From assembly GCA_003193925.1 (NCBI GenBank), contig PSPG01000001.1, positions 124,001 through 188,000 of the forward strand: a stretch of DNA of 64,000 bases, given 5' to 3'. Positions 47,474-56,899 of the stretch are shown here, one piece after another. Numbering within the stretch: position 1 is the first letter of the stretch; each line of letters opens with the position of its first letter. The notes under the pieces are model-generated. The model did no database searches. It was given only the letters and a program-made list of their open reading frames with translations, and was not told the DNA's origin. A program made the translations under genes and the position numbers. This DNA is from Candidatus Thalassarchaeum betae (GTDB lineage: Archaea > Thermoplasmatota > Poseidoniia > Poseidoniales > Thalassarchaeaceae).

Positions 47474-47848
47474 TCAGGCGCCAGAGCCCCGAAACGCCTC
47501 GCACACTATCTCGACTAGAGCCCCAGCCGGAAGATTCGGCACCTCGTACGCAGCACGCGCGGGCGGGGTGGTGCCATCGAGCCATTCGGAGTAAATCTCG
47601 TTGATGGTGCCGTAGAAGCCGATATCGGTCATCAGCACTGTCACCTTGACTAGGTCGGCTTTCGAGCTGTTCGCTGTTTCCAGAAGCCCCTCGATCTTCG
47701 CTAGGGTGCCTCTAGTCTGCGACTCGATGTCATCCCCAGCGTCGGTGGCTATCTGTCCGGAAAGCCAGATATGGTCCCTCACGGTTATCCCCGGGCTGTA
47801 GGGCCCCAGAGTACCGCCTCCGGTGTCGATCCTCAGTTTGCGAGTCAT
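47474..47848 (-). CDS. RidA/YjgF family protein
   Basis: LGPYSPGITVRDHIWLSGQIATD, KVTVLMTDIGFYGTINEIYSEW, PARAAYEVPNLPAGALVEIVCEA. Confidence 0.92.
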   Translation of the reverse strand: MTRKLRIDTGGGTLGPYSPGITVRDHIWLSGQIATDAGDDIESQTRGTLAKIEGLLETANSSKADLVKVTVLMTDIGFYGTINEIYSEWLDGTTPPARAAYEVPNLPAGALVEIVCEAFRGSGA

Positions 47849-47878
47849 GCACGTCGCAAAGGCCAGCGGGTGATAGGC

Positions 47879-48331
47879 TTACTCACGCAGTATATCGACG
47901 ATTCTGATGTGGTCTCCGGCCATCTGGTCGGCGGTCAGCCCGTCTATCGGCACCCAAGCGGCATCAACAGCGTCGTCTCCGCCCCTCGGCCCTGCTTCCG
48001 GGTCGACATCCACGAGGTAGAACAGCGCCACGATGTGCTTCCTGGGGTCCCTGTCGGGGTCACCGTGTATGGCGAGCGCGACCGGGTCGAAGCCATCGAC
48101 CCCAGTCTCCTCCCTGAGCTCGCGCAGCACAGCGTCCTCTGGATCCTCCCCGATGTCGACGAAGCCACCTGGGAAGGCCCAGCGGCCCTCCCATATCTCA
48201 GGCTCCCTGCCCCTCCTGATGAGCAGGACCTCGGTTCCCGACTCGCCTTCCCTAAGTGCGACGGCGTCGACGGCGACGGCGGGGTTGCGGTGGCCGTCGC
48301 GGCCGCACTCGTCGCAGACGTCATCCGCCAT
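47879..48331 (-). CDS. NUDIX hydrolase with intact Nudix box
   Basis: GGFVDIGEDPEDAVLRELREETGV. Confidence 0.95.
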   Translation of the reverse strand: MADDVCDECGRDGHRNPAVAVDAVALREGESGTEVLLIRRGREPEIWEGRWAFPGGFVDIGEDPEDAVLRELREETGVDGFDPVALAIHGDPDRDPRKHIVALFYLVDVDPEAGPRGGDDAVDAAWVPIDGLTADQMAGDHIRIVDILRE

Positions 48332-49202
48332 AGCGCCGCCTCCTGCTCTGATACGACTCGATGGCCTCGTACAGGTCGACCTTCGAGAACGACGGCCAGA
48401 AGACGTCGGTGAAGTGCAGTTCGGAGTACGCTATCTGCCACAGCAGGAAGTTCGAGATTCGCTCCTCGCCGCTGGTGCGGATCACCAGATCCGGGTCGGG
48501 CAGGTCGGAGGTGTACATCCTGCTGGAGATTTGCATCGTGTCTATCGATTCTAGGGGCAAGTCACCCTTGGCGTGATCCGCCGCGACCTCGCGCACCGCG
48601 TCGACGATCTCCTCCCTGCCGCCATAAGCCAGGCACACGGTGAACAGGAAGTCGGTGTAAGACTCGGTTCGTGACTGGGCGTTGCTGATGGCCTCGCGCA
48701 CCCGCTCGGGCAGCATCTCCAGACGACCCATCGCCTGCACCCTGACGCCGCGCTCGTGTATTTGCGGGTCATCGGCGATCTCGTTTAGCCCAGCGACATA
48801 GAGGTCGTAGAGGGAATCGAGCTCGCCAGGGGAGCGCTCATTGATGTTCTCCGTCGAGAGGGCGTAGACGGTGAGATAGGGTATTTCGAGGTCGAGAATC
48901 CAGTCCATGACCTCCTTGAGTTTCTCCTTGCCTCGTCGGTGTCCGAGGTCACGTTCGATGTTACTGTTCCAAGCGAAGCGACGGTTGCCGTCCATGATAA
49001 TCGAGATGTGCTGAGGCAGCTCGCCTTCCTTGAGGCGGTCTCGTAGCCTGTTTGCGCGTATTCTGTCTGTGCGCGAGATGAAGCTCCATGCGTAGCTGGA
49101 GTTGGCGACAGCCCTCGCTGGTATCGAAACCAGTCTGAATCTCAGGAGCCACTTAGCGAGGTAGTCGATTCGACGCCCGAGCGACTTGCGTATGCGGCCC
49201 AT
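48321..49202 (-). CDS. uppS: cis-isoprenyl diphosphate synthase (UppS family)
   Basis: ISIIMDGNRRFA, LTVYALSTENINERSPGE, LVIRTSGEERISNFLLWQIAYSELHFTDVFWPSF. Confidence 0.95.
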   Translation of the reverse strand: MGRIRKSLGRRIDYLAKWLLRFRLVSIPARAVANSSYAWSFISRTDRIRANRLRDRLKEGELPQHISIIMDGNRRFAWNSNIERDLGHRRGKEKLKEVMDWILDLEIPYLTVYALSTENINERSPGELDSLYDLYVAGLNEIADDPQIHERGVRVQAMGRLEMLPERVREAISNAQSRTESYTDFLFTVCLAYGGREEIVDAVREVAADHAKGDLPLESIDTMQISSRMYTSDLPDPDLVIRTSGEERISNFLLWQIAYSELHFTDVFWPSFSKVDLYEAIESYQSRRRRYGG

Positions 49203-49251
49203 GCACTCACCAAATGCTGACTGCGCTAAAGGGCGTCGCCTCTCCTCGCAC

Positions 49252-49797
49252 CTATTCGAAGACGATGTCAGCCGACTCTCCTAGTTTGTCCAGAACTCCT
49301 TTACCGGGGTTCACGACCACTATCTGTCCGGCTCGCTCCCAAACAGCCAGGTCATGGCGGCTGTTGCCGGCGTAGCCGAACCCCTTCTCGCCGTAGCGTG
49401 CCACCAGCGCCTCGGCCTTGCGTCGGTCGCGCAGGTTGTAGTTCACGTCCGAGGCCATCACGTCTGAGAACAGGCCGACGTGCGCCGCGACTCTCTCGGC
49501 AACGATGCGGTCCGATGCGGTGGCCAGCACCAGCGTGCGACCCCTCGCATGCTCGCCGGTGATCCAGTCGAGAAAAGCCTCGTGGTAGACCAGTTCCGCT
49601 GGGTCGAAGACCAGCCTCTCGGCCAAGTCTCGCTTCCACTGCGCCCTCTTTCCTGCCAGTTCCTTCAGTAGCATGCCCGGAAGCACCCACGGGCGTCTCG
49701 CGATGACTCGCGAGAAGCTGATTCTGCTCATGTCTGAGAGAATCAGAGTGCCGTCCAGGTCGACAGCCAGAGGTATGTCAGACACAGTATCTCCCAC
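49252..49797 (-). CDS. HAD superfamily phosphatase
   Basis: AVDLDGTLI, LATASDRIVAERV, YAGNSRHDLAVW. Confidence 0.85.
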   Translation of the reverse strand: MGDTVSDIPLAVDLDGTLILSDMSRISFSRVIARRPWVLPGMLLKELAGKRAQWKRDLAERLVFDPAELVYHEAFLDWITGEHARGRTLVLATASDRIVAERVAAHVGLFSDVMASDVNYNLRDRRKAEALVARYGEKGFGYAGNSRHDLAVWERAGQIVVVNPGKGVLDKLGESADIVFE

Positions 49798-49920
49798 GCA
49801 CCTCGCTGAGGGGTGTGTGATTCAAGGCTTCGCAGACCGATTCAATGAAGCCGTCGACCACGTCGTGACCTCGGGGCAGCGACCGTGGCTGGGGGGGAGA
49901 GAGCTTGGAGACCGGCCGCT

Positions 49921-51132
49921 ATGGCCGAGATTGAGAGCGATTCCGAGGCTCCAGCCGGCTTCCGTGCAGTCAGGTTCGCAGGAATAGGGTTGGTGGCCAG
50001 CATGATAGAGCCGACTTCCGTCTCCAATTTGGATGACTGGAAAACGCTCGTTTCCGAGTTAGAGGCTTGGGGAGAGGTGCCGAATCCGGATTCCATCACT
50101 CGAATCTCCTCCGAATCTTCCGACCGTGGCATGATTGCCGCTCTGAGTGCTGGCAGCGCTTGGACCGCAGAGTTCCTCCCGTGGGGCTCGGACGGTCGCC
50201 TCAGGGCTAGAGCCAAAGCGGCACCTGACGGCTCACACGTCCCCTCAGGCGGGTATACTTGGGCGGATAGGGACATGATTCTGCTCAGGAGGACCTCGGA
50301 TGCGGGTTCTGATACAGCCTCGGAGTTGAAGGAGGCCCTGCGTGTGGATGACTTGTCCGATGCACAGGAGGCTCTCCGCATAGCCGGAGAGGTGCTGGGC
50401 CGGTACCACTCCGCGGTGGAGACAGTCAGAACGACTCCGCCCGATCCCTCTCGCTGGAACGCTAGGACGCAGTGGCTGGAGGAGAAGCTCCGGGCGACCC
50501 TCATCTGGCGCGCCAAGTACTCAAAGAACCAGCCCTGCACCCTCAGCCTGGGCGAAGTCAGGCTGTCGGACGTCTCCGGGGACTCGCTCAGGATAGGCAG
50601 GCCGAGGCTGGCAGACGGTCTTCGCGCCCACACCTGCGAGTTCCCAGCGATGCGCGACCTCGCATCGCTGGTCCACGATCTGTCCCGTATCCACCACTCC
50701 TCTTCCACCAGTCTGGAGCTGACTCCACTACGCTTGGCGCTGATCGAGGGATGGAAGTCAACAGCGCCGGCGGATTGGACCTCCGACGACGCCTTCTACT
50801 CACATCGGGGAGGCTTGGCGATATGGGAGTACGAGCAGTGCCTGCTCGACGTGCTCGAGGCCACCTCGCACCAATCAGGTCCGCCTGAGCCAGCAGTGAC
50901 GACGTTGGCCTACGTCAAGGCGTACCAGAAGCGAATGTTCAGCAACCGCACCTACGGAGCGCTTTCGATGATGGCCGCGTTCTTCGGGATCGCCTCCCTG
51001 GTCAACACCTTCCCCCCTGCCTTGGGGGAGATTCCGATCCCAATCGCCTGCCTCGTTGTGAGTTACTGGCTGTATGGGGTCTACAAGCGTTTGTCCCCGC
51101 CACCGGAGCGGCCTTTCACTCATCTCGGGTGA
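49921..51132 (+). CDS. uncharacterised protein, degenerate phosphotransferase-like core plus C-terminal TM segments
   Basis: EALRIAGEVLGRYHSAVETV and CEFPAMRDLASLVHDLSRIHHSS suggest an APH/kinase-like layout; two hydrophobic segments near the C-terminus. Confidence 0.4.
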   Translation: MAEIESDSEAPAGFRAVRFAGIGLVASMIEPTSVSNLDDWKTLVSELEAWGEVPNPDSITRISSESSDRGMIAALSAGSAWTAEFLPWGSDGRLRARAKAAPDGSHVPSGGYTWADRDMILLRRTSDAGSDTASELKEALRVDDLSDAQEALRIAGEVLGRYHSAVETVRTTPPDPSRWNARTQWLEEKLRATLIWRAKYSKNQPCTLSLGEVRLSDVSGDSLRIGRPRLADGLRAHTCEFPAMRDLASLVHDLSRIHHSSSTSLELTPLRLALIEGWKSTAPADWTSDDAFYSHRGGLAIWEYEQCLLDVLEATSHQSGPPEPAVTTLAYVKAYQKRMFSNRTYGALSMMAAFFGIASLVNTFPPALGEIPIPIACLVVSYWLYGVYKRLSPPPERPFTHLG

Positions 51133-51715
51133 TGACTCCCTTATCGTAGGTGTAGTGAATCGGCTCCCCGGTCGGTATCTCGAGGGACACGATGTCCTCG
51201 GACGATATGTCCTCGATGTGCATGACAATCGAGCGCAGCGAGTTGCCGTGGGCCGAGACCAGCACGTTGTGGCCCTGCTCGAGGTCGGGTACAATCTCGT
51301 CGACGAAGTACGGGATGGTGCGCTGGGCAGTCGTCTCGAGGCTCTCCCCCTCGGGAGGGGCCACATCGTAGGAGCGACGCCAGATGTGCACTTGCTCGGC
51401 GCCGTGCTTCTCTGCGGTCTCGGCCTTGTTCAGTCCCTGCAGGGCGCCGTAGTGACGCTCGTTCAGCCTCCAGTCGCATCTGGTCGGCACACTCTCTGAA
51501 GCCCGATTGTGCCGCATGATGATCTCAGCCGTCCTCTGGGCGCGAATCAGGTCGCTTGTGTGCACAACGTCAATTCTGACGTCAGCTAGTTGCCGACCGG
51601 CCCCGTCTGCCTCCGCGACCCCCTGGTCAGAGAGCTCGACGTCGGTCCAGCCGGTGAAGCGGTTGGCGGCGTTCCAGACCGATTGGCCGTGACGGACCAG
51701 AATCAGCCTGGTCAT
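51116..51715 (-). CDS. gpmA: 2,3-bisphosphoglycerate-dependent phosphoglycerate mutase
   Basis: LVRHGQSVWNAANRFTGWTDVELSDQG, LNERHYGALQGLNKAETAEKHG, SAHGNSLRSIVMHIE. Confidence 0.93.
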   Translation of the reverse strand: MTRLILVRHGQSVWNAANRFTGWTDVELSDQGVAEADGAGRQLADVRIDVVHTSDLIRAQRTAEIIMRHNRASESVPTRCDWRLNERHYGALQGLNKAETAEKHGAEQVHIWRRSYDVAPPEGESLETTAQRTIPYFVDEIVPDLEQGHNVLVSAHGNSLRSIVMHIEDISSEDIVSLEIPTGEPIHYTYDKGVITRDE

Positions 51716-51726
51716 CGTTCCACCGT

Positions 51727-52800
51727 TCACATCTGCGTTCTGCGCCGCGGCTCGTGGAACTTCAGACCGCTCTCGATGCCGCCAGCGCGGGCCATCAGCA
51801 GGATGTCCTCGGTGAACTCCCTCTGGGTCTTGGCCGAGGACAAGCAGTAGAAGTTGCTCGAGACCGTGATCTTAGACGGAAGACTCTCGGTGACTCGGAC
51901 CCACGAGTCATCGGACTTTGTGGCCCTCGGGTCTGCCAGCACCTGCTCGTACACCGACTCGCAGAACTCGCGCAAGGAACTCCCGTCGCTGTCCCCCTCG
52001 AACTCGAAGCTCGGGCGGATCCTGCGGAACCTCCGTTGGCTGAAGTTCTCGACCGGTGAGTTGGTGATGTTTGAGTTAGGAATGGTCACCATAGTGTCCG
52101 CCCCGGTCCTCAGCATGGTCGTGCGCAGGCCGATGGTGATGACCTCCCCCTCGACTCCGTCTACGATGATCCAGTCGCCGACGTGGAACGGCTGGTCCAC
52201 GATGATCGAGATGGCGCCGAAGACGTTGGCGACCGAGTCTCGGGCTGCCAGCGCGAGCGCCAGACCGGTGATACCGAGACCGGCGATGAGCCCGTTCAGG
52301 TTGACGCCGAAGAGTCCTGCGACGACGAAGAATCCGACTACTACCACGGCGAGCCTGCCAATCGACTCAGCAACGCTCGCGAGAGAGCGGCGAGCCGCCA
52401 TGTTGTCTCCCTCGACTACGATGAAGGCGTCGAGGTAGTCGACCAGCCTGTAGGCTGTCAGAAGCATGAGAATTACGAAGCCAGCCCAGGCAGCGGTCGC
52501 GACATCCTCCATCAGCGCGGCGTCCCATACAGGCTCGGTGTTGGTTGCGAGCCAGTCCAGAGAGTACCACATCATCAAGAAGACAACCATCCACCTGAGT
52601 GACTTGGGGGCGAACAGGTTCCCGGCATCTATCCTCTCAATCTTGGAGAAGATGTCCATCAGTCGGGGGAAGATCATCCTCCTGGACATGACTCCAGTTG
52701 CTACACTGAGCACCGCGCAGGCGATTACAACAATCAGAGTGCCGGTCGAGAACCCGCCAATCACGGCCTCGCCCTCCATGAATTCATCGAGCATTTCCAT
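51727..52800 (-). CDS. MscS-family mechanosensitive ion channel
   Basis: ALALAARDSVANVFGAISIIVDQPFHVGDWIIVDGVEGEVITIGLRTTMLRT...TIPNSNITNSPVENFSQR. Confidence 0.92.
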   Translation of the reverse strand: MEMLDEFMEGEAVIGGFSTGTLIVVIACAVLSVATGVMSRRMIFPRLMDIFSKIERIDAGNLFAPKSLRWMVVFLMMWYSLDWLATNTEPVWDAALMEDVATAAWAGFVILMLLTAYRLVDYLDAFIVVEGDNMAARRSLASVAESIGRLAVVVVGFFVVAGLFGVNLNGLIAGLGITGLALALAARDSVANVFGAISIIVDQPFHVGDWIIVDGVEGEVITIGLRTTMLRTGADTMVTIPNSNITNSPVENFSQRRFRRIRPSFEFEGDSDGSSLREFCESVYEQVLADPRATKSDDSWVRVTESLPSKITVSSNFYCLSSAKTQREFTEDILLMARAGGIESGLKFHEPRRRTQM

Positions 52801-52899
52801 GCTCCGGCCGAGGACCCCTCCCTCAAAAAGGCAACCCCGGTCCTGTGGACCGCTCTGCGAGGGATTGAATACCGTCCCTATGGTCGCAGAGACGTTCCC

Positions 52900-55080
52900 A
52901 TGTCGTCTAATGCGACCCCGCGAGCCGGGGATGATGAAGCACGACTCCGGCGAGTTCCGGTGACTGCGATGCTGCTTCCGTTGCTGCTTTCGGTTATCGC
53001 CCCGGCGTCCTTGCTGGCACCCGTCGGTGCTCAGGACGACCCCCCCGGCTACGCTCCGGAGGACATCTGGTCGGACGAGTACGTATCCCAGATATTCCCT
53101 TGGGGCAACCCCCAAGACGAGCGAGTCCAGTTCAGGATGTATCACGACTACTTCACGATGAAGGACAGGATGCAGTTCCTCGCCGATCGCAACCCCGACA
53201 TCATATCATTCCATGAAGGACTCATCGGCGGCATCAACTCCCGTGGCAACGAGATGGGCTCCGATGACTATGAGGGCTGGTACTACAACCACGCCAGTCC
53301 TTGGGTGAAGATCACAGCGGACGTAACCGGAGGAGATTGCAACGACTTCGTCGGAGACTGCGGCAACTACGCTGACCGTCCCGATGTCATGTTCGTAGGT
53401 AACCACCACGCAAGGGAGTGGATGTCCTACACCGTACCGATGTTGTTCATTGAGACCTTGGTGTACTACTACGGTCAGGCCGGGGTGGACAACGACGGCG
53501 ACGGCCTGATTGACGAGGATGGCTGGGACGGCATCGACAACGATGGGGATTGTTTGAGGCTCGATGCTAGCATTCAGGACTACAATGGCGACGGCGTTGC
53601 ATGCGGTCCCGGGGACTTGGGAGTGGACGAGGACTTCTCGGAGCAGTTCATCACCGACCTCGTCAATTCGAGGGAGATCTATGTGATTCCCATGCTCAAC
53701 GTCGACGGCAATCGCTACGATCGTGAGGAGTACTGCGGCGAGACCGCATGGGAGAACTGCAGGACCAGCGGTTGGAGGAAGAACCTGCGAGACAACACCG
53801 TGACAGGAGTGACACCTTTGCCGGACATCGATGAGGAGGTCGACGAGGGCTGCGACGGGGTCGACCTGAATCGCAACTACCAGTTCGAGTGGGGCGCGCC
53901 TCTCGGCGCGACCGGACCGCTCTTTCCGGGGATGTGCTACGCCGACGGGCCGAACAACGATGTCTACAACGGACCGGTCGACACCGTCGACAACGATGAG
54001 GACGGCAAACTCAACGAGGATCACGTCGACGGCAAGGACGACGACGCGGACGGTCTGGTAGACGAGGACTGGATGGGCGGGCACAGCGAGCCTGAGACCA
54101 AGTTCATCCAGGATTTGACCGAGATGAATGACGACGACGGCGACGGGTCTTCCGAATTCAAGACCACGATCACATGGCACTCGTACTCAGAGCTGGTCCT
54201 ATGGCCATGGGGGCACTGCACCGACTGCATCACCCCCGATGACGTGTATCTCATCTATCATGGGAACATCATGGCTCAGATGACAGATTACGCCCCGATG
54301 CAGTCATCAGACCTGTACCCGACCACCGGAGACTTCTGCGACTGGCATTACGGGGTCCACGATTCTTACTGCTATACCATAGAGATCGGCAACGCCTTCC
54401 ACGAGCTTCCCGAGGACATCGCCCATACCGCAGTTCGAAATCTGGGGATTTCATTCTACATGTCGGAGATTGCCGATGACCCCCGATACAGGGCGATCGT
54501 GGGGATCGAGAACACCACCACCCGTCAGTGGCTGGCAGACCCCGCCAATGTCACTGTCCCGGAGAACGGCGACATACCCATCGAGTTGTGCCTCGATGTC
54601 GCATTCCCCTACACCACTCAGATCGAGCGCACACATCTCATGTGGCGCTTCGTCGAGCCAACTAGGCAGCAGAACGACTTCGGCCCGACAGAATGGGTCG
54701 AAGTCCCATGGAAGATGTCCGCGTTCGCAGAGACTGAGGACCCCTGCGTGCTTCTAGACGGTGCCAACGGCACCCTACTCTCCGCGGACATCCCACTTCC
54801 AGATACCTCGGTCGGCAAGATCCAGTACAAGGCGATGCTAGGCACTACCAACGGGGCCTTCCCGTTCACCTACCCATCCGTGGAGGAGGGATGGAACTAC
54901 TACGAGTTGACGATTCCATACCGGGCCTCCTTCGGCTCTTCGATTCTGGCTGTCCTGATGTTCCTGGTGATAGCCAGCTTCGTCTGGGGCGGCCTCGGCT
55001 ACACCCTGCGGGCGATGTTCGACGATGAGCGTGGCGTGATCGGGCTGCCCGATGAAATTGGCTCGGGTGACGGAGGATGA
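52900..55080 (+). CDS. secreted M14 zinc carboxypeptidase with Ca-loop-like insertions and C-terminal TM
   Basis: NHHAREWMS, MLNVDGNRYD, GCDGVDLNRNYQFEWG, CYTIEIGNAF; DNDGDGLIDEDGWDGIDNDGDC and DNDEDGKLNEDHVDGKDDDADGLVDED inserts. Confidence 0.88.
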   Translation: MSSNATPRAGDDEARLRRVPVTAMLLPLLLSVIAPASLLAPVGAQDDPPGYAPEDIWSDEYVSQIFPWGNPQDERVQFRMYHDYFTMKDRMQFLADRNPDIISFHEGLIGGINSRGNEMGSDDYEGWYYNHASPWVKITADVTGGDCNDFVGDCGNYADRPDVMFVGNHHAREWMSYTVPMLFIETLVYYYGQAGVDNDGDGLIDEDGWDGIDNDGDCLRLDASIQDYNGDGVACGPGDLGVDEDFSEQFITDLVNSREIYVIPMLNVDGNRYDREEYCGETAWENCRTSGWRKNLRDNTVTGVTPLPDIDEEVDEGCDGVDLNRNYQFEWGAPLGATGPLFPGMCYADGPNNDVYNGPVDTVDNDEDGKLNEDHVDGKDDDADGLVDEDWMGGHSEPETKFIQDLTEMNDDDGDGSSEFKTTITWHSYSELVLWPWGHCTDCITPDDVYLIYHGNIMAQMTDYAPMQSSDLYPTTGDFCDWHYGVHDSYCYTIEIGNAFHELPEDIAHTAVRNLGISFYMSEIADDPRYRAIVGIENTTTRQWLADPANVTVPENGDIPIELCLDVAFPYTTQIERTHLMWRFVEPTRQQNDFGPTEWVEVPWKMSAFAETEDPCVLLDGANGTLLSADIPLPDTSVGKIQYKAMLGTTNGAFPFTYPSVEEGWNYYELTIPYRASFGSSILAVLMFLVIASFVWGGLGYTLRAMFDDERGVIGLPDEIGSGDGG

Positions 55081-56891
55081 ACCCGCAGTCCGAGCCCTCC
55101 TCGGACCAGTTCAGTGGCCGTCTCGGACTCATCTTCGCCACCATCGGTGCCGCCATCGGCACTGGCAACATCTGGCGCTTCCCGAGGATGGTAGGCGCCA
55201 ACGGCGGCGGCTCCTTCCTCGTGCCGTGGCTCCTCTTCCTATTCCTCTGGTCGATTCCGCTCATCATCGCCGAGTTCGCGCTGGGCAAGCGCAGCAGGAC
55301 CGGGACCGTCGGCACCTTCCGCATCTTCGCCGGCCGCAACTTCGCTTGGTTGGGGCTGTGGACGGCGTGGATTTCGACTGCAATCGGCTTCTACTACGCA
55401 GTAGTAACAGGATGGTGCCTCAACTACTTCCAAGCCGCCATGCGGGGCGGACTGGCCGAGGGTGTCGACACCATTGAGGTCTGGAACAACTTCCTCCAGG
55501 CACCCGGCCAGGTCATCATCTTCCAAGCGGTCGCGATACTGATCACGATGGCCGCCATCTGGCGCGGGGCGAGGGCCATCGAGAAGGCCAACGTCTGGCT
55601 GATGACATCCCTCTTCGTTCTCCTGTTCGTCGCCCTCTTCCTCGCTTTCGTGATGGACTTCGAGGACGGCACCCTCGACGGCTTCGTCTTCATGTTCACC
55701 ATCCAGCCCGAGTATCTGATGCAGCCTGAGACCTGGATCAACGGCCTCTCGCAGTCAGCATGGTCCTGCTCTGCCGGGATGGGCATGGCCATCACCTACT
55801 CGGTGTACATGCGCAAGGACGAGGACACCACCCTCAACGCCGCCACTATGTGCCTAGCCAACAACAGCGTCTCGATCATCGCAGGACTCACCGTGATGAT
55901 GGCTGTGTTCGCAGTGGTCGACGACCCGCTCAGCGCGGTCGGCGGCGGCAGTTCGGCAATCACCTTCCTCGTACTGCCGGAGGTCTTCGCGCAGGCCCCA
56001 GGCGGCCCCGCGACCCAGCTTCTGATGGTCGCAGTCTTCTTCCTCGCCCTCTCGTTCGCAGCGCTGACCTCGATGATCTCGACAGTCGAGCTGTGCGTGC
56101 GCAACTTCGTCGACCACGGCGTCGACCGCTCGCAGGCGGTCGGCTTCACCGGCGCGGCCATCTTCCTCTTCGGCCTGCCGAGCGCGGGTCTGTGGATCCT
56201 CGTGGACGACTCGACAGGCGTGGCCTTCCCGCAGTTCCTCGAGGTGCAGGACCACATCTGGGGCTACGGCCTGCTGTTCAGCGGGTTGTTCATCGCCTAC
56301 AGCATCTGGAAGTACGGCTGGAGCCGTTACAAGTCGTGGCAGGAGGAGAACGAGGTCGAGGACTTCGACATGGGAGACTACGTGGAGAACGGCGTCTCGG
56401 CGTTCCGCGACGACTTCATCAACACCGGCGACAACGACTGGTGGATCGGGCGCTGGTGGGACGTCATCATGTACATCGGGTTCCCGGCGATGTTCTCCAT
56501 CCTGATACTCTCCTACTTCGCCGACCTGCTGACCACCGTGCACGACCCGTGGAACCCCTCGAACCCGGACGGCATCTCAATCATCCTGCTGTTCTGGGGG
56601 GTCACGGCATCCATCTTCTTCTCGCTGAACAAGTATGTCCTCGTCAACCGGATGGTCCCGACGACCGACTCCCGGTGGCCTCTCTATATCTTCTCAAGAG
56701 ACTTCGAGCTTGAGCCGCGCCCGCTGTTCCGCAACGTCCCCGAGGGCGCGGACGCGTCGATTGACATGCTGCCGGGAGGCGACGACCCGTTCGTCGTACA
56801 GTCCGGGGCAGAATTACCGGATTCATTCGTCGACGAACACGGCGAGATCCGCAGCCACTCTATGGCAACAGTTGAAGCGGAATTCGCGTGA
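55077..56891 (+). CDS. sodium:neurotransmitter symporter (SNF) family transporter
   Basis: RLGLIFATIGAAIGTGNIWRFPRMVGANGGGSFLVPWLLFLFLWSIPLIIAEFALGK. Confidence 0.95.
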   Translation: MNPQSEPSSDQFSGRLGLIFATIGAAIGTGNIWRFPRMVGANGGGSFLVPWLLFLFLWSIPLIIAEFALGKRSRTGTVGTFRIFAGRNFAWLGLWTAWISTAIGFYYAVVTGWCLNYFQAAMRGGLAEGVDTIEVWNNFLQAPGQVIIFQAVAILITMAAIWRGARAIEKANVWLMTSLFVLLFVALFLAFVMDFEDGTLDGFVFMFTIQPEYLMQPETWINGLSQSAWSCSAGMGMAITYSVYMRKDEDTTLNAATMCLANNSVSIIAGLTVMMAVFAVVDDPLSAVGGGSSAITFLVLPEVFAQAPGGPATQLLMVAVFFLALSFAALTSMISTVELCVRNFVDHGVDRSQAVGFTGAAIFLFGLPSAGLWILVDDSTGVAFPQFLEVQDHIWGYGLLFSGLFIAYSIWKYGWSRYKSWQEENEVEDFDMGDYVENGVSAFRDDFINTGDNDWWIGRWWDVIMYIGFPAMFSILILSYFADLLTTVHDPWNPSNPDGISIILLFWGVTASIFFSLNKYVLVNRMVPTTDSRWPLYIFSRDFELEPRPLFRNVPEGADASIDMLPGGDDPFVVQSGAELPDSFVDEHGEIRSHSMATVEAEFA

Positions 56892-56899
56892 GTCCGACC

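Noticed and set aside
49806-49835. Imperfect inverted repeat CACCTC-GCT-GAGGGGTG upstream of the HAD gene
   Set aside because: Requires bulged bases; weaker than the perfect hairpins reported
51116-51715. gpmA as an unusual bacterial-type acquisition
   Set aside because: dPGM genes occur sporadically in archaea; not informative without a phylogeny
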